Shown: positions 7,460-16,508, counted from the stretch's first letter. The stretch is 64,000 nucleotides of DNA from CALNYZ01 sp942490945 (GCA_942490945.1 CALNYZ010000044.1:248001-312000), one strand, 5' to 3'. Notes: generated by a model from the letters alone, not told the origin. Program-made: numbers and translations.

Positions 7460-8743
7460 CTAGCTGGCTTTTGCCACTTCATCGATTACTACATACACCT
7501 TGCCATCCTTAATCTCCACAGGATAAGACTTGATTGCCTTGAGGCTCTGACATGGTGACTGTCCGGTTTTCGGGTCGATACCAAGATTATGCCAAGGGCA
7601 TTTTACCTGACCATCCTGCATGACACCTTTGGACAGATCCGCGCCCTCATGCGGACAAAAACGACCGAAAGCCGTAATGGTGTTATCACTCGTTTTTGTC
7701 ACACAAATGTTTTCTGAATAGGCGTGAATCATTCCGTCATCCAGCACGGCTAGCGGAATCGGGCCATACTGCGCCGCATTTGCCTGTGCCTTTACGCTGG
7801 CATGTGCCGAGACTTTCGCTGATTTCTGTTTTTTACCAAACAGACCCAGAATTTTTTGCATGACATAGCGAATCCGAAAATCAAAATAACTCCAGGCCAG
7901 ATTTTGTGGCACCTCGGCAAAAATATCGAGCATGCCGCCCGCCAAAGCTGAATAGGCATAGTGGTGATAGTGACCATGAGCGTAATGTGGCTTCTCAAGC
8001 ACGACCCGAAAGCTGATCACATGTCGCGTACTGTCGGTGACATTGATCTCGGAACCATGCACATGATCACCGTGAAACAATAAAACATCACCCGGTGCCA
8101 TATCAAATGTTGCAGCAGCACCCGGATTTTCATCGGCACTGATGTAGGGACCGGCATTTTTTAAATTTTTATCATAGGCTTCCGGATAGATGGTGAGGCC
8201 GTTACCGGTTTTTACTTCACCTACTGCAACCCAGACATTTATCAGGTTACTCGGGCAATCAACCCAGCTATCACGATGTGCGCGATGTGGTGTAATTTTT
8301 CCGTCACCGTGGCGTTTGGCAAACTTTCTGAACTCGCCAAGATAGGGCGCAGCAATATCTTGCGGGATATGAAAACGCACATTGGGTGTACGTTCAAAAT
8401 AGAAATTACCTGATATGCCGATCATTTCCCTGACGAATTTCTTCAAAAATTCAAGCGCCTTCAACTCCATGCGATCATAAACTGCATCAGTCAGGTCAGG
8501 AATTTCAGCCGCGGTGACTTCCTTGTGGATTTTATCCAGACCCAGAGCCATGACCTTGTGAGCCCGGTCCTGACCAATTTTATCTTTAATCCCGGCATAA
8601 CTTGCGTTAACCAGGGTGTCGAACAATCCCAGTTCCTGTAAACAGTTACGCACCAGAAAGTATTCACCATTTAAAAGCCGGTTCGGCAGGTCAATAAATG
8701 GACGTTCACTGGATTGTAACTCGATGGCCTTCAGATTTTGCAT
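7460..8743 (-). CDS. Phytanoyl-CoA dioxygenase-like protein fused to a Rieske [2Fe-2S] domain
   Basis: A 427-residue two-domain protein. Residues about 100-255 resemble the PhyH family of Fe(II)/2-oxoglutarate dioxygenases: HxD iron ligands (HRD, His156 and Asp158), a distal histidine in LLFHGDHVHGSEIN (227 or 229), and an Arg in the following strand (STRHVISFRV). Residues about 325-425 form a complete Rieske domain with FCPHEGADL (Cys363, His365) and CPWHNLG (Cys382, His385). A Lys/Ala-rich linker joins them. The substrate is unknown. The ATG at 8743 is preceded by CAGG; a GTG at 8782 could add 13 residues. It lies downstream of the HAD-UbiA gene on the same strand, 178 bp away, so it may belong to the lipid-sugar module. 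The fusion is unusual in my experience. Confidence 0.8.
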   Translation of the reverse strand: MQNLKAIELQSSERPFIDLPNRLLNGEYFLVRNCLQELGLFDTLVNASYAGIKDKIGQDRAHKVMALGLDKIHKEVTAAEIPDLTDAVYDRMELKALEFLKKFVREMIGISGNFYFERTPNVRFHIPQDIAAPYLGEFRKFAKRHGDGKITPHRAHRDSWVDCPSNLINVWVAVGEVKTGNGLTIYPEAYDKNLKNAGPYISADENPGAAATFDMAPGDVLLFHGDHVHGSEINVTDSTRHVISFRVVLEKPHYAHGHYHHYAYSALAGGMLDIFAEVPQNLAWSYFDFRIRYVMQKILGLFGKKQKSAKVSAHASVKAQANAAQYGPIPLAVLDDGMIHAYSENICVTKTSDNTITAFGRFCPHEGADLSKGVMQDGQVKCPWHNLGIDPKTGQSPCQSLKAIKSYPVEIKDGKVYVVIDEVAKAS

Positions 8744-8921
8744 GCTTATACCTGTCAATCTACCAGCCCGTAATAGGACCACAATAGAATAATTTTACCG
8801 TATTTTTTGAGCAATTTCTGCAATTACATCGCTACCAATCAGGGCTTCCATTTTAGAGCGAATCTAATGAAAGGGTTAACGTTATGAAAACCAGTGCTTG
8901 TACAGAAATACACTGATATTC

Positions 8922-10391
8922 CTAGACTGACAAGACGCTAACCAGAACACAACAAAGCAGCACAAACTGACTGCCCTTGTCCATTATAGCGAAGACCAGC
9001 GGGTCATCAGAAACTTGTCCGCGCCATGCCTTGAACCACATATAGCTTACCCAGAATAACACCAGCGGACAGAGTAACCACAGACCAATGGGATGTGTAT
9101 AACGTTGCGCAATATCCGGGCTATTGATAAATAACGCTAACACCAGTACTGACAAATACCCGTTCGCAACACCCATCGCGTAAAGCAGACTACTATCTTC
9201 AACAAGGTAGCCACGACCCCACGCCTTGCCAACATTCAGTTTCTGTGCAGTATCCAGTTCTGAACAACGCTTTAACAGGGCAAGACTGAAAAACAGGAAC
9301 ATGGAAAAGGCAATTAACCAAAAAGACGGCACTACCGCAATGGCAACCATGCCGGCAATAATTCGTATGGTATAGAGACACGCCAGTGTAATCACATCCA
9401 GCACGATCAGGGATTTAAGATAAAACGAGTATGCAAGTGTGATGAAATAATATATCAGCAAACAAATAATAAAATAGACTGATAATTTACTCGCAATGTA
9501 AAAACCGGCTGCAAGTGCCACGAACAGTAATACCATGCCGTGTGTTAATGGTATCGCCCCGGAAGCAAACGGACGATTACGTTTACGCGGATGTGCACGG
9601 TCTGCAGCCAGGTCGAGCATGTCATTCAGCACATACACACTTGAAGCACATAAACTGAACGCAAGCACAGCAAGCAGCGCCTGCATCACGGCGGTCTTGT
9701 CACTCCACAAATGTGCTGTCAGAACAGGAACCAGAATCAACAGATTTTTCAACCACTGGTGTACCCGTATTGCTTTTATGTATGACAGTACAGTAAATTT
9801 ATTTTCTTTAAATGTTTGTTCCAGTTTACCGGTTTTTTCCAGTTCTGGTATTACACCACCATGCGGATTAACAACAATGGCTTTTCTGGCAGCTGACCAT
9901 ACTTTCAAGTCAACTTTCGCGTTGCCCGCATAATCGTACTCGTTATTACCAGTCTGTTGCTGATTATGCCGGGCGATGGCGTCACACTTGTTTCGACCTG
10001 TCAGATTAATCTTGTCTCCACTTGCGAGGATACCGCGAAAGATGCCGAGGTGTTCGGCAACATTATTTGCGTATTTCTCATTTGATGCAGTTGCCAGATA
10101 TAACGCCCTGCCTTGCGCTGCTTGCGACTTTAAATATTGCAGGAAACTGGCATTATAGGGCAGCAGACTGGCATCAATGTTTACATGCCGTGCAATCTGA
10201 TATTTAAGATTTGCCTTACCTTTTAACAACCAGAACGGTAACATGAATATATAAAGTAAATTCAATTTCATTAACAGGATAACGCTTTCGTGCAACATGT
10301 CACTTTTTATCAGCGTACCATCCAGATCAACATAGAGCGGGATTTTACTTTCGGTAATGGACTGCGGGGACTGCGATTGATCGTTAATCAT
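8922..10391 (-). CDS. HAD phosphatase-UbiA prenyltransferase fusion (decaprenyl-phosphate phosphoribosyltransferase-like)
   Basis: A 489-residue protein. Residues about 15-190 form a HAD-superfamily domain: motif I DLDGTLIKSD (nucleophile Asp), ATASNEKYA for motif II, then KCDAI and DYAGNAKVDLKVW for motifs III/IV. From about 205 onward is a polytopic UbiA prenyltransferase with the first Asp-rich motif NDMLDLAADRAHPRKRNRP, which resembles mycobacterial Rv3806c, the enzyme joining PRPP to decaprenyl phosphate. About eight hydrophobic helices follow. Inference: the UbiA half makes polyprenyl-phosphoryl-5-phosphoribose and the HAD half removes the 5-phosphate. It is divergent from the DprE1-like gene, which supports a shared pathway. 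Confidence 0.85.
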   Translation of the reverse strand: MINDQSQSPQSITESKIPLYVDLDGTLIKSDMLHESVILLMKLNLLYIFMLPFWLLKGKANLKYQIARHVNIDASLLPYNASFLQYLKSQAAQGRALYLATASNEKYANNVAEHLGIFRGILASGDKINLTGRNKCDAIARHNQQQTGNNEYDYAGNAKVDLKVWSAARKAIVVNPHGGVIPELEKTGKLEQTFKENKFTVLSYIKAIRVHQWLKNLLILVPVLTAHLWSDKTAVMQALLAVLAFSLCASSVYVLNDMLDLAADRAHPRKRNRPFASGAIPLTHGMVLLFVALAAGFYIASKLSVYFIICLLIYYFITLAYSFYLKSLIVLDVITLACLYTIRIIAGMVAIAVVPSFWLIAFSMFLFFSLALLKRCSELDTAQKLNVGKAWGRGYLVEDSSLLYAMGVANGYLSVLVLALFINSPDIAQRYTHPIGLWLLCPLVLFWVSYMWFKAWRGQVSDDPLVFAIMDKGSQFVLLCCVLVSVLSV

Positions 10392-10499
10392 ATGGTTATT
10401 AACACTTTATAATTAGTCTGTGATTTCAGCTTTTATTACTCCATGTTAGCAAATAAACTGCCATACTTTAATTATATTCCATTGTTTTTACAGATATTT

Positions 10500-10505
10500 T
10501 ATAAT
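10500..10505 (+). promoter_or_regulatory. Candidate -10 box for the dprE1-like gene
   Basis: A perfect TATAAT overlaps the first in-frame ATG (10504). No good -35 is visible at 16-18 bp. If it is used, transcription would begin near 10512 and only the second ATG (10537), preceded by AGGCAGC, could serve as start. Confidence 0.4.
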
Positions 10506-10536
10506 GCCCCACACTTCTTTTACAGGCAGCACCGCT

Positions 10537-11838
10537 ATGCAAATTTCCGGCTGGGGTAATTACCCGGTTATAGACTCGAAAATTATCCAGCCCGGCAGTT
10601 TCCAGAGTGCCCGTCATCTACTTAGTCAACATCAATTTAACGGCATTGTACGGGGCAAAGGTCGAAGTTATGGTGACAGTTCGCTCGCAAAAACCGTGTT
10701 ACAAACCGCGTCACTTGATCATTATCTCCAGTTCGATGAGCAATCAGGCTCACTTACCTGCCAGGCGGGTGTCGAACTTGCAGATATTCTGGATACATTT
10801 GTGCCAAGAGGCTGGTTCTTGCCTGTGACACCCGGTACAAAATATATTTCTGTAGGCGGTGCCGTTGCCAGCGATGTGCATGGTAAAAATCACCATCTGG
10901 ATGGAAGCTTCTGTGATCATGTACAGTCGCTTAAGTTGTTACTGGCAAATGGTGAAATCACTGAATGCTCAGAGTCTCTACACACGGATCTCTTTCATGC
11001 GACCTGTGGCGGAATGGGATTGACCGGCGTCATACTCGAAGTCACGTTTACTCTCAAAAAAATACAAAGCAGCCAGATTGAACAAACCACGATCAAGGTG
11101 GCAAACCTTGATTTGCTGTTTGATTTGTTCGAAGAAAATCATCAATCCACCTACTCAGTAGCCTGGCTGGACTGCCTGTCCTCGGGCAGCAAGCAGGGAC
11201 GATCTTTATTGTTTCTGGGCGAACATAGTCTTAACAATCAATTCTCAAACCAGGTCAAAAGACCGCTTAATGTGCCGGTGATGTTGCCCGGCTTTATTCT
11301 TAACAGGTATACCAGCCAGGCATTCAGCGAGTTATATTATTATCTTGGCCCAAAAACGGAATCCATGCAGGCCGTTCACTACAATCCTTATTTTTATCCA
11401 CTTGACAGCATTCATAACTGGAATCGTATCTACGGTAAACGCGGCTTTGTTCAATACCAGTTCGTGATACCGAGAGAAAATGGCAAGGAAGGTATCAAAA
11501 CCATACTGGATCGTATAACAAGCTCGAAGCGCGGATCTTTTCTGTCCGTATTAAAAGCGTTTGGCAAGGGTAATAATAATTTATTGTCATTCCCGACCGA
11601 AGGTTACACGCTGGCGCTTGATTTCAAGATTTATGATGGTCTGTTTGAATTTCTGGACACACTTGATGAAATTGTACTTGAATATGGTGGACGGATATAT
11701 CTCGCCAAGGATGCAAGAATGAGTGAGAGTGTTTTTAAAAACAGCTATCCTGAATGGCAGAAATTTGTACAGTTGCGCGAACAGTATGGTGCTGATAAGG
11801 TTTTCAATTCACACCAGTCCCGACGACTCGGGTTATAA
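10537..11838 (+). CDS. FAD-dependent decaprenylphosphoryl-ribose 2-oxidase-like protein (DprE1 homologue)
   Basis: A 433-residue flavoprotein of the VAO/FAD-linked oxidase family, close to mycobacterial DprE1 over its whole length. It shows GKGRSYGDSS for the FAD pyrophosphate loop, PGTKYISVGGAVASDVHGKN with the histidine equivalent to Mtb His132, GGMGLTGV, and YGKRGFVQYQFVIP. Near the C-terminus, YLAKDAR carries Lys391, equivalent to catalytic Lys418. The residue matching Mtb Cys387 is Ala360 (GYTLALDF). It should oxidise the 2-OH of polyprenyl-phosphoryl ribose. The start at 10537 aligns MQISGWG with the Mtb LTGWG region and has a plausible ribosome site. The dprE2-like gene follows 38 bp later. 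Confidence 0.88.
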   Translation: MQISGWGNYPVIDSKIIQPGSFQSARHLLSQHQFNGIVRGKGRSYGDSSLAKTVLQTASLDHYLQFDEQSGSLTCQAGVELADILDTFVPRGWFLPVTPGTKYISVGGAVASDVHGKNHHLDGSFCDHVQSLKLLLANGEITECSESLHTDLFHATCGGMGLTGVILEVTFTLKKIQSSQIEQTTIKVANLDLLFDLFEENHQSTYSVAWLDCLSSGSKQGRSLLFLGEHSLNNQFSNQVKRPLNVPVMLPGFILNRYTSQAFSELYYYLGPKTESMQAVHYNPYFYPLDSIHNWNRIYGKRGFVQYQFVIPRENGKEGIKTILDRITSSKRGSFLSVLKAFGKGNNNLLSFPTEGYTLALDFKIYDGLFEFLDTLDEIVLEYGGRIYLAKDARMSESVFKNSYPEWQKFVQLREQYGADKVFNSHQSRRLGL

Positions 11839-11876
11839 ACCACTCCTTTACCGGACAAGAACAGGTTGAGAACAAG

Positions 11877-12614
11877 ATGAAAAAAGTATTAATTATTGGT
11901 GCAACCTCTGCTATCGCTGAAGCGACTGCACGCTTGTTCGCACAACGTGGCGATCAATTATGTTTAATCGGACGCAATACTGAGCGACTCGAATCAATGA
12001 GTGCAGATCTGAAAATTCGCGGTGCTGCAGAAACAGATTTTTATACGCTCGACGTGAATGATTCGTCACAAAGACTTAATATTATCGATCAGGCAGTAAC
12101 AAAAATGGCAGGACTCGATATCGTGCTGGTGGCACATGGCACGTTACCCGATCAGACAAAATGTGAACACGATTTCGAACTGACTGAAAAGGAACTTGCA
12201 ACCAATGCTATCAGTATTGTCATCATGGTATCGCATTTGGCGAATTATTTTGAACAGCAGAAGTCCGGTTGTATTGCAGTGATCAGTTCTGTTGCAGGCG
12301 ACAGGGGACGACAATCAAATTATATCTATGGTGCAGCAAAAAGCATGGTCACGACCTTCATGCAAGGATTGCGAAACCGGTTATCCAAAGCGAATATCCA
12401 GGTGTTGACCATCAAACCAGGCTTCGTCGACACACCGATGACAGCACATTTTAAAAAGGGATTACTCTGGGCCCAACCGGAGTCAGTCGCTGCGAGTATA
12501 GTCAAGTCAATTGACAAGGGAAAAGACGAGGTCTACGTACCAGGATTCTGGCGCTTGATTATGTTGATTATAAAAAATATCCCGGAATTTGTATTCAAAC
12601 GGATGTCGCTATAG
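11877..12614 (+). CDS. Short-chain dehydrogenase, DprE2-like keto-pentose reductase
   Basis: A 245-residue SDR. The nucleotide-binding motif GATSAIAEATARLF is at residues 8-21, VAHGTLPD near 84, the catalytic Ser in VISSVAGDRG, then Tyr and Lys in YIYGAAKS. A hydrophobic C-terminal tail (FWRLIMLIIKNIPEFVF) fits a membrane-associated substrate, as in DprE2. With the DprE1-like oxidase just upstream on the same strand, the expected reaction is reduction of the 2-keto intermediate to polyprenyl-phosphoryl arabinose. Its stop lies 4 bp from the stop of the convergent flippase-like gene. Confidence 0.85.
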   Translation: MKKVLIIGATSAIAEATARLFAQRGDQLCLIGRNTERLESMSADLKIRGAAETDFYTLDVNDSSQRLNIIDQAVTKMAGLDIVLVAHGTLPDQTKCEHDFELTEKELATNAISIVIMVSHLANYFEQQKSGCIAVISSVAGDRGRQSNYIYGAAKSMVTTFMQGLRNRLSKANIQVLTIKPGFVDTPMTAHFKKGLLWAQPESVAASIVKSIDKGKDEVYVPGFWRLIMLIIKNIPEFVFKRMSL

Positions 12615-12618
12615 CGAA

Positions 12619-13620
12619 TCAGCTGCTCTTGATGGGTTGTTCATCATCATCATTCGCATGATGCACAAATCGCTGTTCACCCTTCAGGTAATAGTAAAGA
12701 CCGATAATCCCGATAAATACCATCAACAAGCGCCATCCGAGTAATAATTCCGCTCCACCCTGCAAGCTGAACAGTTTAAACAAACCATCTAACGCCGCTT
12801 CGCCAACACCAATACCACCAGGTGTTACAGGTAGCGCAGTAGCAAGAAATCCCATGGGGATCAATAACGACATTCGCGTATCAGCACCGGTCACAATTGC
12901 AGCCTTGGCAAGCAGCAACATGGCTACAATAGCAACAGACTGCGTCAGCAGGGATAAAAACGCTGCATATAAAACACTTTTACTGTTTTTTCTGTATGAA
13001 TGCATGGTTAATAATATCCGCTTGATAATCTCGCCCTTGGGCAGAAAATTATACAACCAGACAAAAAAACGACCACGCTCAACATCCATTATCATGCTCA
13101 ATATCGTACATACAATCATACCCAGCGACACAACCAGCGTAATCGACATCAGTCCTTGCAGCACAGTGCTTGACTGTATTGTGCTGTAAAAAAATGGCGC
13201 CAGTAACAGTGGCATACAGAACAAACTGAACATACCGATAATACGATCAAATACGAAAATGGTAATGATTTCTGTACGCCGGCCAGGATTACCCTTGCTG
13301 GCATAGTATATCTTTACCAGGTCACCACCATTTGCACCAGGTAAATAGGTGTTAAAAAACTGGCCGATAAAAGTCAATCTGAAAGAGGAAAAATAGGGCA
13401 ATACCAGACCGTGTGCATGGATCAAGACCTGTAAGCGTAACGCCATTAACATCATTACAATAAAAAAACCGCAACAGGCCAGTAGCGTAAATGGCCATGA
13501 CCTGATGAGACCGGGTACGAATGACCAGTCAATTGCACCGGAAAATATCAGATACGCAATAAGCCCAATAGCCAACCCCGAGCGAAAGACGAATGATAAT
13601 ATTTTTGTAACTTGAGACAT
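12619..13620 (-). CDS. Lysylphosphatidylglycerol synthase TM-region family protein (putative lipid-sugar flippase)
   Basis: A 333-residue integral membrane protein with about eight hydrophobic segments and the family landmarks FNTYLPGANGGDLVKIYYA (about 113-131), FDRIIGMFSLF (near 149) and LPVTPGGIGVGEAAL (near 260). It belongs to the AglD/UPF0104 membrane family (PF03706). Members near glycosyltransferases are often proposed to move lipid-linked sugars or help membrane glycosylation, but no transport reaction is visible in the sequence. Placement between dprE2-like and GT39-like genes suggests flipping of the polyprenyl-phosphoarabinose. It ends in a hydrophilic His/Asp tail. Confidence 0.8.
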   Translation of the reverse strand: MSQVTKILSFVFRSGLAIGLIAYLIFSGAIDWSFVPGLIRSWPFTLLACCGFFIVMMLMALRLQVLIHAHGLVLPYFSSFRLTFIGQFFNTYLPGANGGDLVKIYYASKGNPGRRTEIITIFVFDRIIGMFSLFCMPLLLAPFFYSTIQSSTVLQGLMSITLVVSLGMIVCTILSMIMDVERGRFFVWLYNFLPKGEIIKRILLTMHSYRKNSKSVLYAAFLSLLTQSVAIVAMLLLAKAAIVTGADTRMSLLIPMGFLATALPVTPGGIGVGEAALDGLFKLFSLQGGAELLLGWRLLMVFIGIIGLYYYLKGEQRFVHHANDDDEQPIKSS

Positions 13621-13747
13621 TTAATTCATCACTTTTATTACAATAGTGCTGTTTAATTTATATATCGGATTCAGGACAAGATTATCGGCATATACTATAA
13701 ACATTCAACAATTATGTCATTTCACATTCTTTATTGATACCACACTG

Positions 13748-15253
13748 CTAGAAATTATACCTGGTCTGAAAGCCACACTGCCCAACGGGTAACCAGTCCG
13801 GTTTTTTATAATAATCCTTGTTAATTCGCTGCAGAACCTCAGTGCGGTACAGTTTATAGTCAAACACGTCACCAAATAACAATTCAAAACTGGCATCACG
13901 AACCATGATGGTTTCTCTGCGCGTAGCTTTAAAATATTTTTTGAATCCGTCCAGATGTGCCTTGGTACGTTTTACAATCAGGATGTTTTGACCATCCAGT
14001 TTCGAAAAATCAGTGATCGTGTCATCCTGTCGTGCATGAAATGACCCACCGCCAATATTTATTATGTGCTTACGCGAATAATAATAAAGCATGGAACCAA
14101 ATCCATAACTTATCGCTGCTAAATGGTATTCTTTCTCATACGGTGCCAGCTTTGATAACAGCTCATGCGGATGTTTGGCAAACGTCAGGTTTTGCAAGGC
14201 TTCCTGTTTTTTGGAAAATGTTGCTGGCGGCAAGATCAGTATCGCCAGTATCACCGCCAGGTGTATCAACCCGAATCCGGACATGAAATAGAACACCCGT
14301 CGCCATTGAACGGTTGTCAGTATTGCAGCAGTCGCAATAAATGCAAACGGGTAAAAACTCAATACCCAGTGCAGTCCTATTTGCTTGCGCAATGTCAGTA
14401 ATAAAAAAAGAAACAAGGGAAACAGAATTATCCAGATATAAACCTGGCCTGATTTGTGTTGCCATTTTAATTTCAGCGTATTCCTGTTTCTGAAGACGTA
14501 ATATAATAATGGCGGTGACAGCAAATATACCAGCATGACCAGGTAGAATAATATACTTTGAGCGATATTATCCGGCATGGCTGTTCGATTATAGAGATTG
14601 AATAAAATGTTATTCCAGCAATGATTGTAATTCCATAGCAGATTAATAAATACAAACGGTAACACCATTAAAAATACAATCAGCAGACCTGTCCAGGATC
14701 GCTTGTCACGCATAAAAAATACGATATAAAAACCGTACGCGACACCCAACAACACGGCAAAGTACTTGGAGAAAAACGCCAGCCCCAAAAACAGACCACA
14801 ATACAGGTAATGTTTGTATGACTGTGATTCAGAAACCGCCCGATAAAAAAACCATGCCGAAATAAAACTGAAATAGATTAGTGGAATATCGTGGGTAATG
14901 AGTACATTCAGTAAATTTACAGGCGCAAACAAAAATGCCAGTGCTACCCAGGGTGCTGCCTCAGGATTTTGCAGCCGCGTAATCCGGTATATTCCCCAGG
15001 CAAGAAAAATTGGTAACAGAACTGCCGGCATACGCAACCACCAGCTTGCATCGGATATCCAGAGGAACAGACCTAACAACCAGCCTACAATTGGCGTATG
15101 GTCATAGTATCCATAATCCAGATGTTTACCCCAGGTGATAAAATACGCTTCGTCGCCCGTCATCGGCATCAATGCTGCCAGAGCAAGCCTTAGCAACAGG
15201 ACAAACAACATACTTCTGTAAAACAATTGCGTCGGGTTGTTACCGATATTCAT
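13748..15253 (-). CDS. GT39/ArnT-type (GT-C fold) membrane glycosyltransferase
   Basis: A 501-residue membrane protein with many transmembrane helices in the first 350 residues and a soluble C-terminal domain. The first periplasmic loop carries the GT-C acidic motif TGDEAYFITWGKHLDYG (near 32-48), followed by DHTPIVGW, typical of PMT_2/ArnT-like enzymes that use polyprenyl-phosphate sugars. It ends QTRYNF. Inference: it transfers the arabinose made by the neighbouring genes to an envelope acceptor; sequence alone does not give the acceptor. Codon use and orientation match the flippase gene downstream, and the 127-bp gap between them is AT-rich. Confidence 0.8.
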   Translation of the reverse strand: MNIGNNPTQLFYRSMLFVLLLRLALAALMPMTGDEAYFITWGKHLDYGYYDHTPIVGWLLGLFLWISDASWWLRMPAVLLPIFLAWGIYRITRLQNPEAAPWVALAFLFAPVNLLNVLITHDIPLIYFSFISAWFFYRAVSESQSYKHYLYCGLFLGLAFFSKYFAVLLGVAYGFYIVFFMRDKRSWTGLLIVFLMVLPFVFINLLWNYNHCWNNILFNLYNRTAMPDNIAQSILFYLVMLVYLLSPPLLYYVFRNRNTLKLKWQHKSGQVYIWIILFPLFLFLLLTLRKQIGLHWVLSFYPFAFIATAAILTTVQWRRVFYFMSGFGLIHLAVILAILILPPATFSKKQEALQNLTFAKHPHELLSKLAPYEKEYHLAAISYGFGSMLYYYSRKHIINIGGGSFHARQDDTITDFSKLDGQNILIVKRTKAHLDGFKKYFKATRRETIMVRDASFELLFGDVFDYKLYRTEVLQRINKDYYKKPDWLPVGQCGFQTRYNF

Positions 15254-15429
15254 TCATTACCCTTTTAATCCTGTTTACACAGGCAAAATTAGTTTGATGC
15301 GCCAGAAAGATATCTAACCCGATGACCTGTATATGCTATTTTAATACAGAATTATTGAATCTTTTAACAGTTTCATCATCTTATTCCGCATATACTACAC
15401 ACCACAAACAATTAATCAGGCTAATAAAC

Positions 15430-15762
15430 ATGAATATCACACTCAAACTTCTCTATCTGACCATTGCCAGCACACTGGCATTTGGTTGTAGCTGGGTAAA
15501 CTTATCCGACAAGGCCGCAAAAGTCCGCACGCTCGAAATGCATGAAGTCAAAAGCTGCAAGAAAAAAGGGCAAACATTGGCGTCCGTTAAAGGCACAGTG
15601 CTGGGAGTTGAACGCGATGAGAAAAAAATGGCCAAGGAACTGGAGACAATCGCTCGTAACGAAGCGCCGGAATTAAATGCAGACACCGTTGTGGCAGTCA
15701 CACCCATCAAGGATGGTCAGCGAACTTTTTATTTGTATAAATGTGTAGACCCTGATAATTAG
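15430..15762 (+). CDS. DUF4156 lipoprotein
   Basis: A 110-residue protein. The N-terminal signal LLYLTIASTLAFGC ends in a degenerate lipobox with Cys near residue 19. The mature part contains LEMHEVKSCKKKGQ and the ending TFYLYKC, which fits small DUF4156-type lipoproteins. I chose the ATG at 15430, directly before the signal peptide; the frame is open upstream to 15322 but without a signal. Function is unknown. The last 4 bp overlap the stop of the convergent TauE gene. Confidence 0.75.
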   Translation: MNITLKLLYLTIASTLAFGCSWVNLSDKAAKVRTLEMHEVKSCKKKGQTLASVKGTVLGVERDEKKMAKELETIARNEAPELNADTVVAVTPIKDGQRTFYLYKCVDPDN

Positions 15763-16508
15763 CCACTGATCAGCTTTATCCCGACCAGCAGCGTCAACAC
15801 CTCGAAAGCACGCTTTATATAAGTATTGCCTTTCGAGATGGACAAATGTGCCCCGGCATAACCACCCAGAAAGGACGCTATCAGCAGAACGGGTACCCAG
15901 TCCCAGCGTATTTCACCCAGCATTCCGAGGGTGAGAGCGCCGGTGCCGTTCCAGAACACACCCACCAGCACGAGCGTGTACGCCACGGCGCGCTGATAAT
16001 CGAGACCAAACCAGCGCACCAGCCAAATCGTGACGAACAGGCCAGTTCCTGAGGTTAGCGAGCCGTTCAGGATGCCCATCATGAATAACACCACGCCACC
16101 AATAAAATAGCCGTTTTTTGTTCGATTACTGGGTTGTAAAATTTGACCAAGTTCACGCTGAAAAAATGAATATATGCCCAAACTGATTGTCAAACAGCCC
16201 AGAGTGAATTGTGCAATCTGATCCGGTATTTGTAATATCATCGTGGCGCCCAGTATCACGCCGGGCAGGCCGGCTACCAGGATAACTGTCGCAAAGCGCC
16301 AATCGAGACGGCCTTCACGAAAATGCCGTAAAGTGGCGCCAATCCCCAGCGCGACACTTGCCACCTTATGGGTTGCGAGTGCTACACTAAAGGGTAAGCC
16401 CAGAAATATCAGCAGGGGTAATTGCAGCAATCCAGCCCCGCCACCGGCAAAAGCTGACAAGGCATTCGCAATAAATGAAACCACGAACAAAATAAGGTAG
16501 TCAAACAT
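15759..16508 (-). CDS. TauE/SafE family sulfite/anion exporter
   Basis: A 249-residue membrane protein with about eight hydrophobic helices. The N-terminus SFIANALSAFAGGGAGLLQL is the hallmark first repeat of the TauE/SafE family, and the second internal repeat begins near GILNGSLTSGTG. Members export sulfite, sulfoacetate or related anions; the specificity here is unknown. The ATG at 16508 (MFDYLILF) fits the first helix. A start at 16538 would add ten polar residues. The start codon overlaps that of the divergent gene by two bases. Confidence 0.85.
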   Translation of the reverse strand: MFDYLILFVVSFIANALSAFAGGGAGLLQLPLLIFLGLPFSVALATHKVASVALGIGATLRHFREGRLDWRFATVILVAGLPGVILGATMILQIPDQIAQFTLGCLTISLGIYSFFQRELGQILQPSNRTKNGYFIGGVVLFMMGILNGSLTSGTGLFVTIWLVRWFGLDYQRAVAYTLVLVGVFWNGTGALTLGMLGEIRWDWVPVLLIASFLGGYAGAHLSISKGNTYIKRAFEVLTLLVGIKLISG

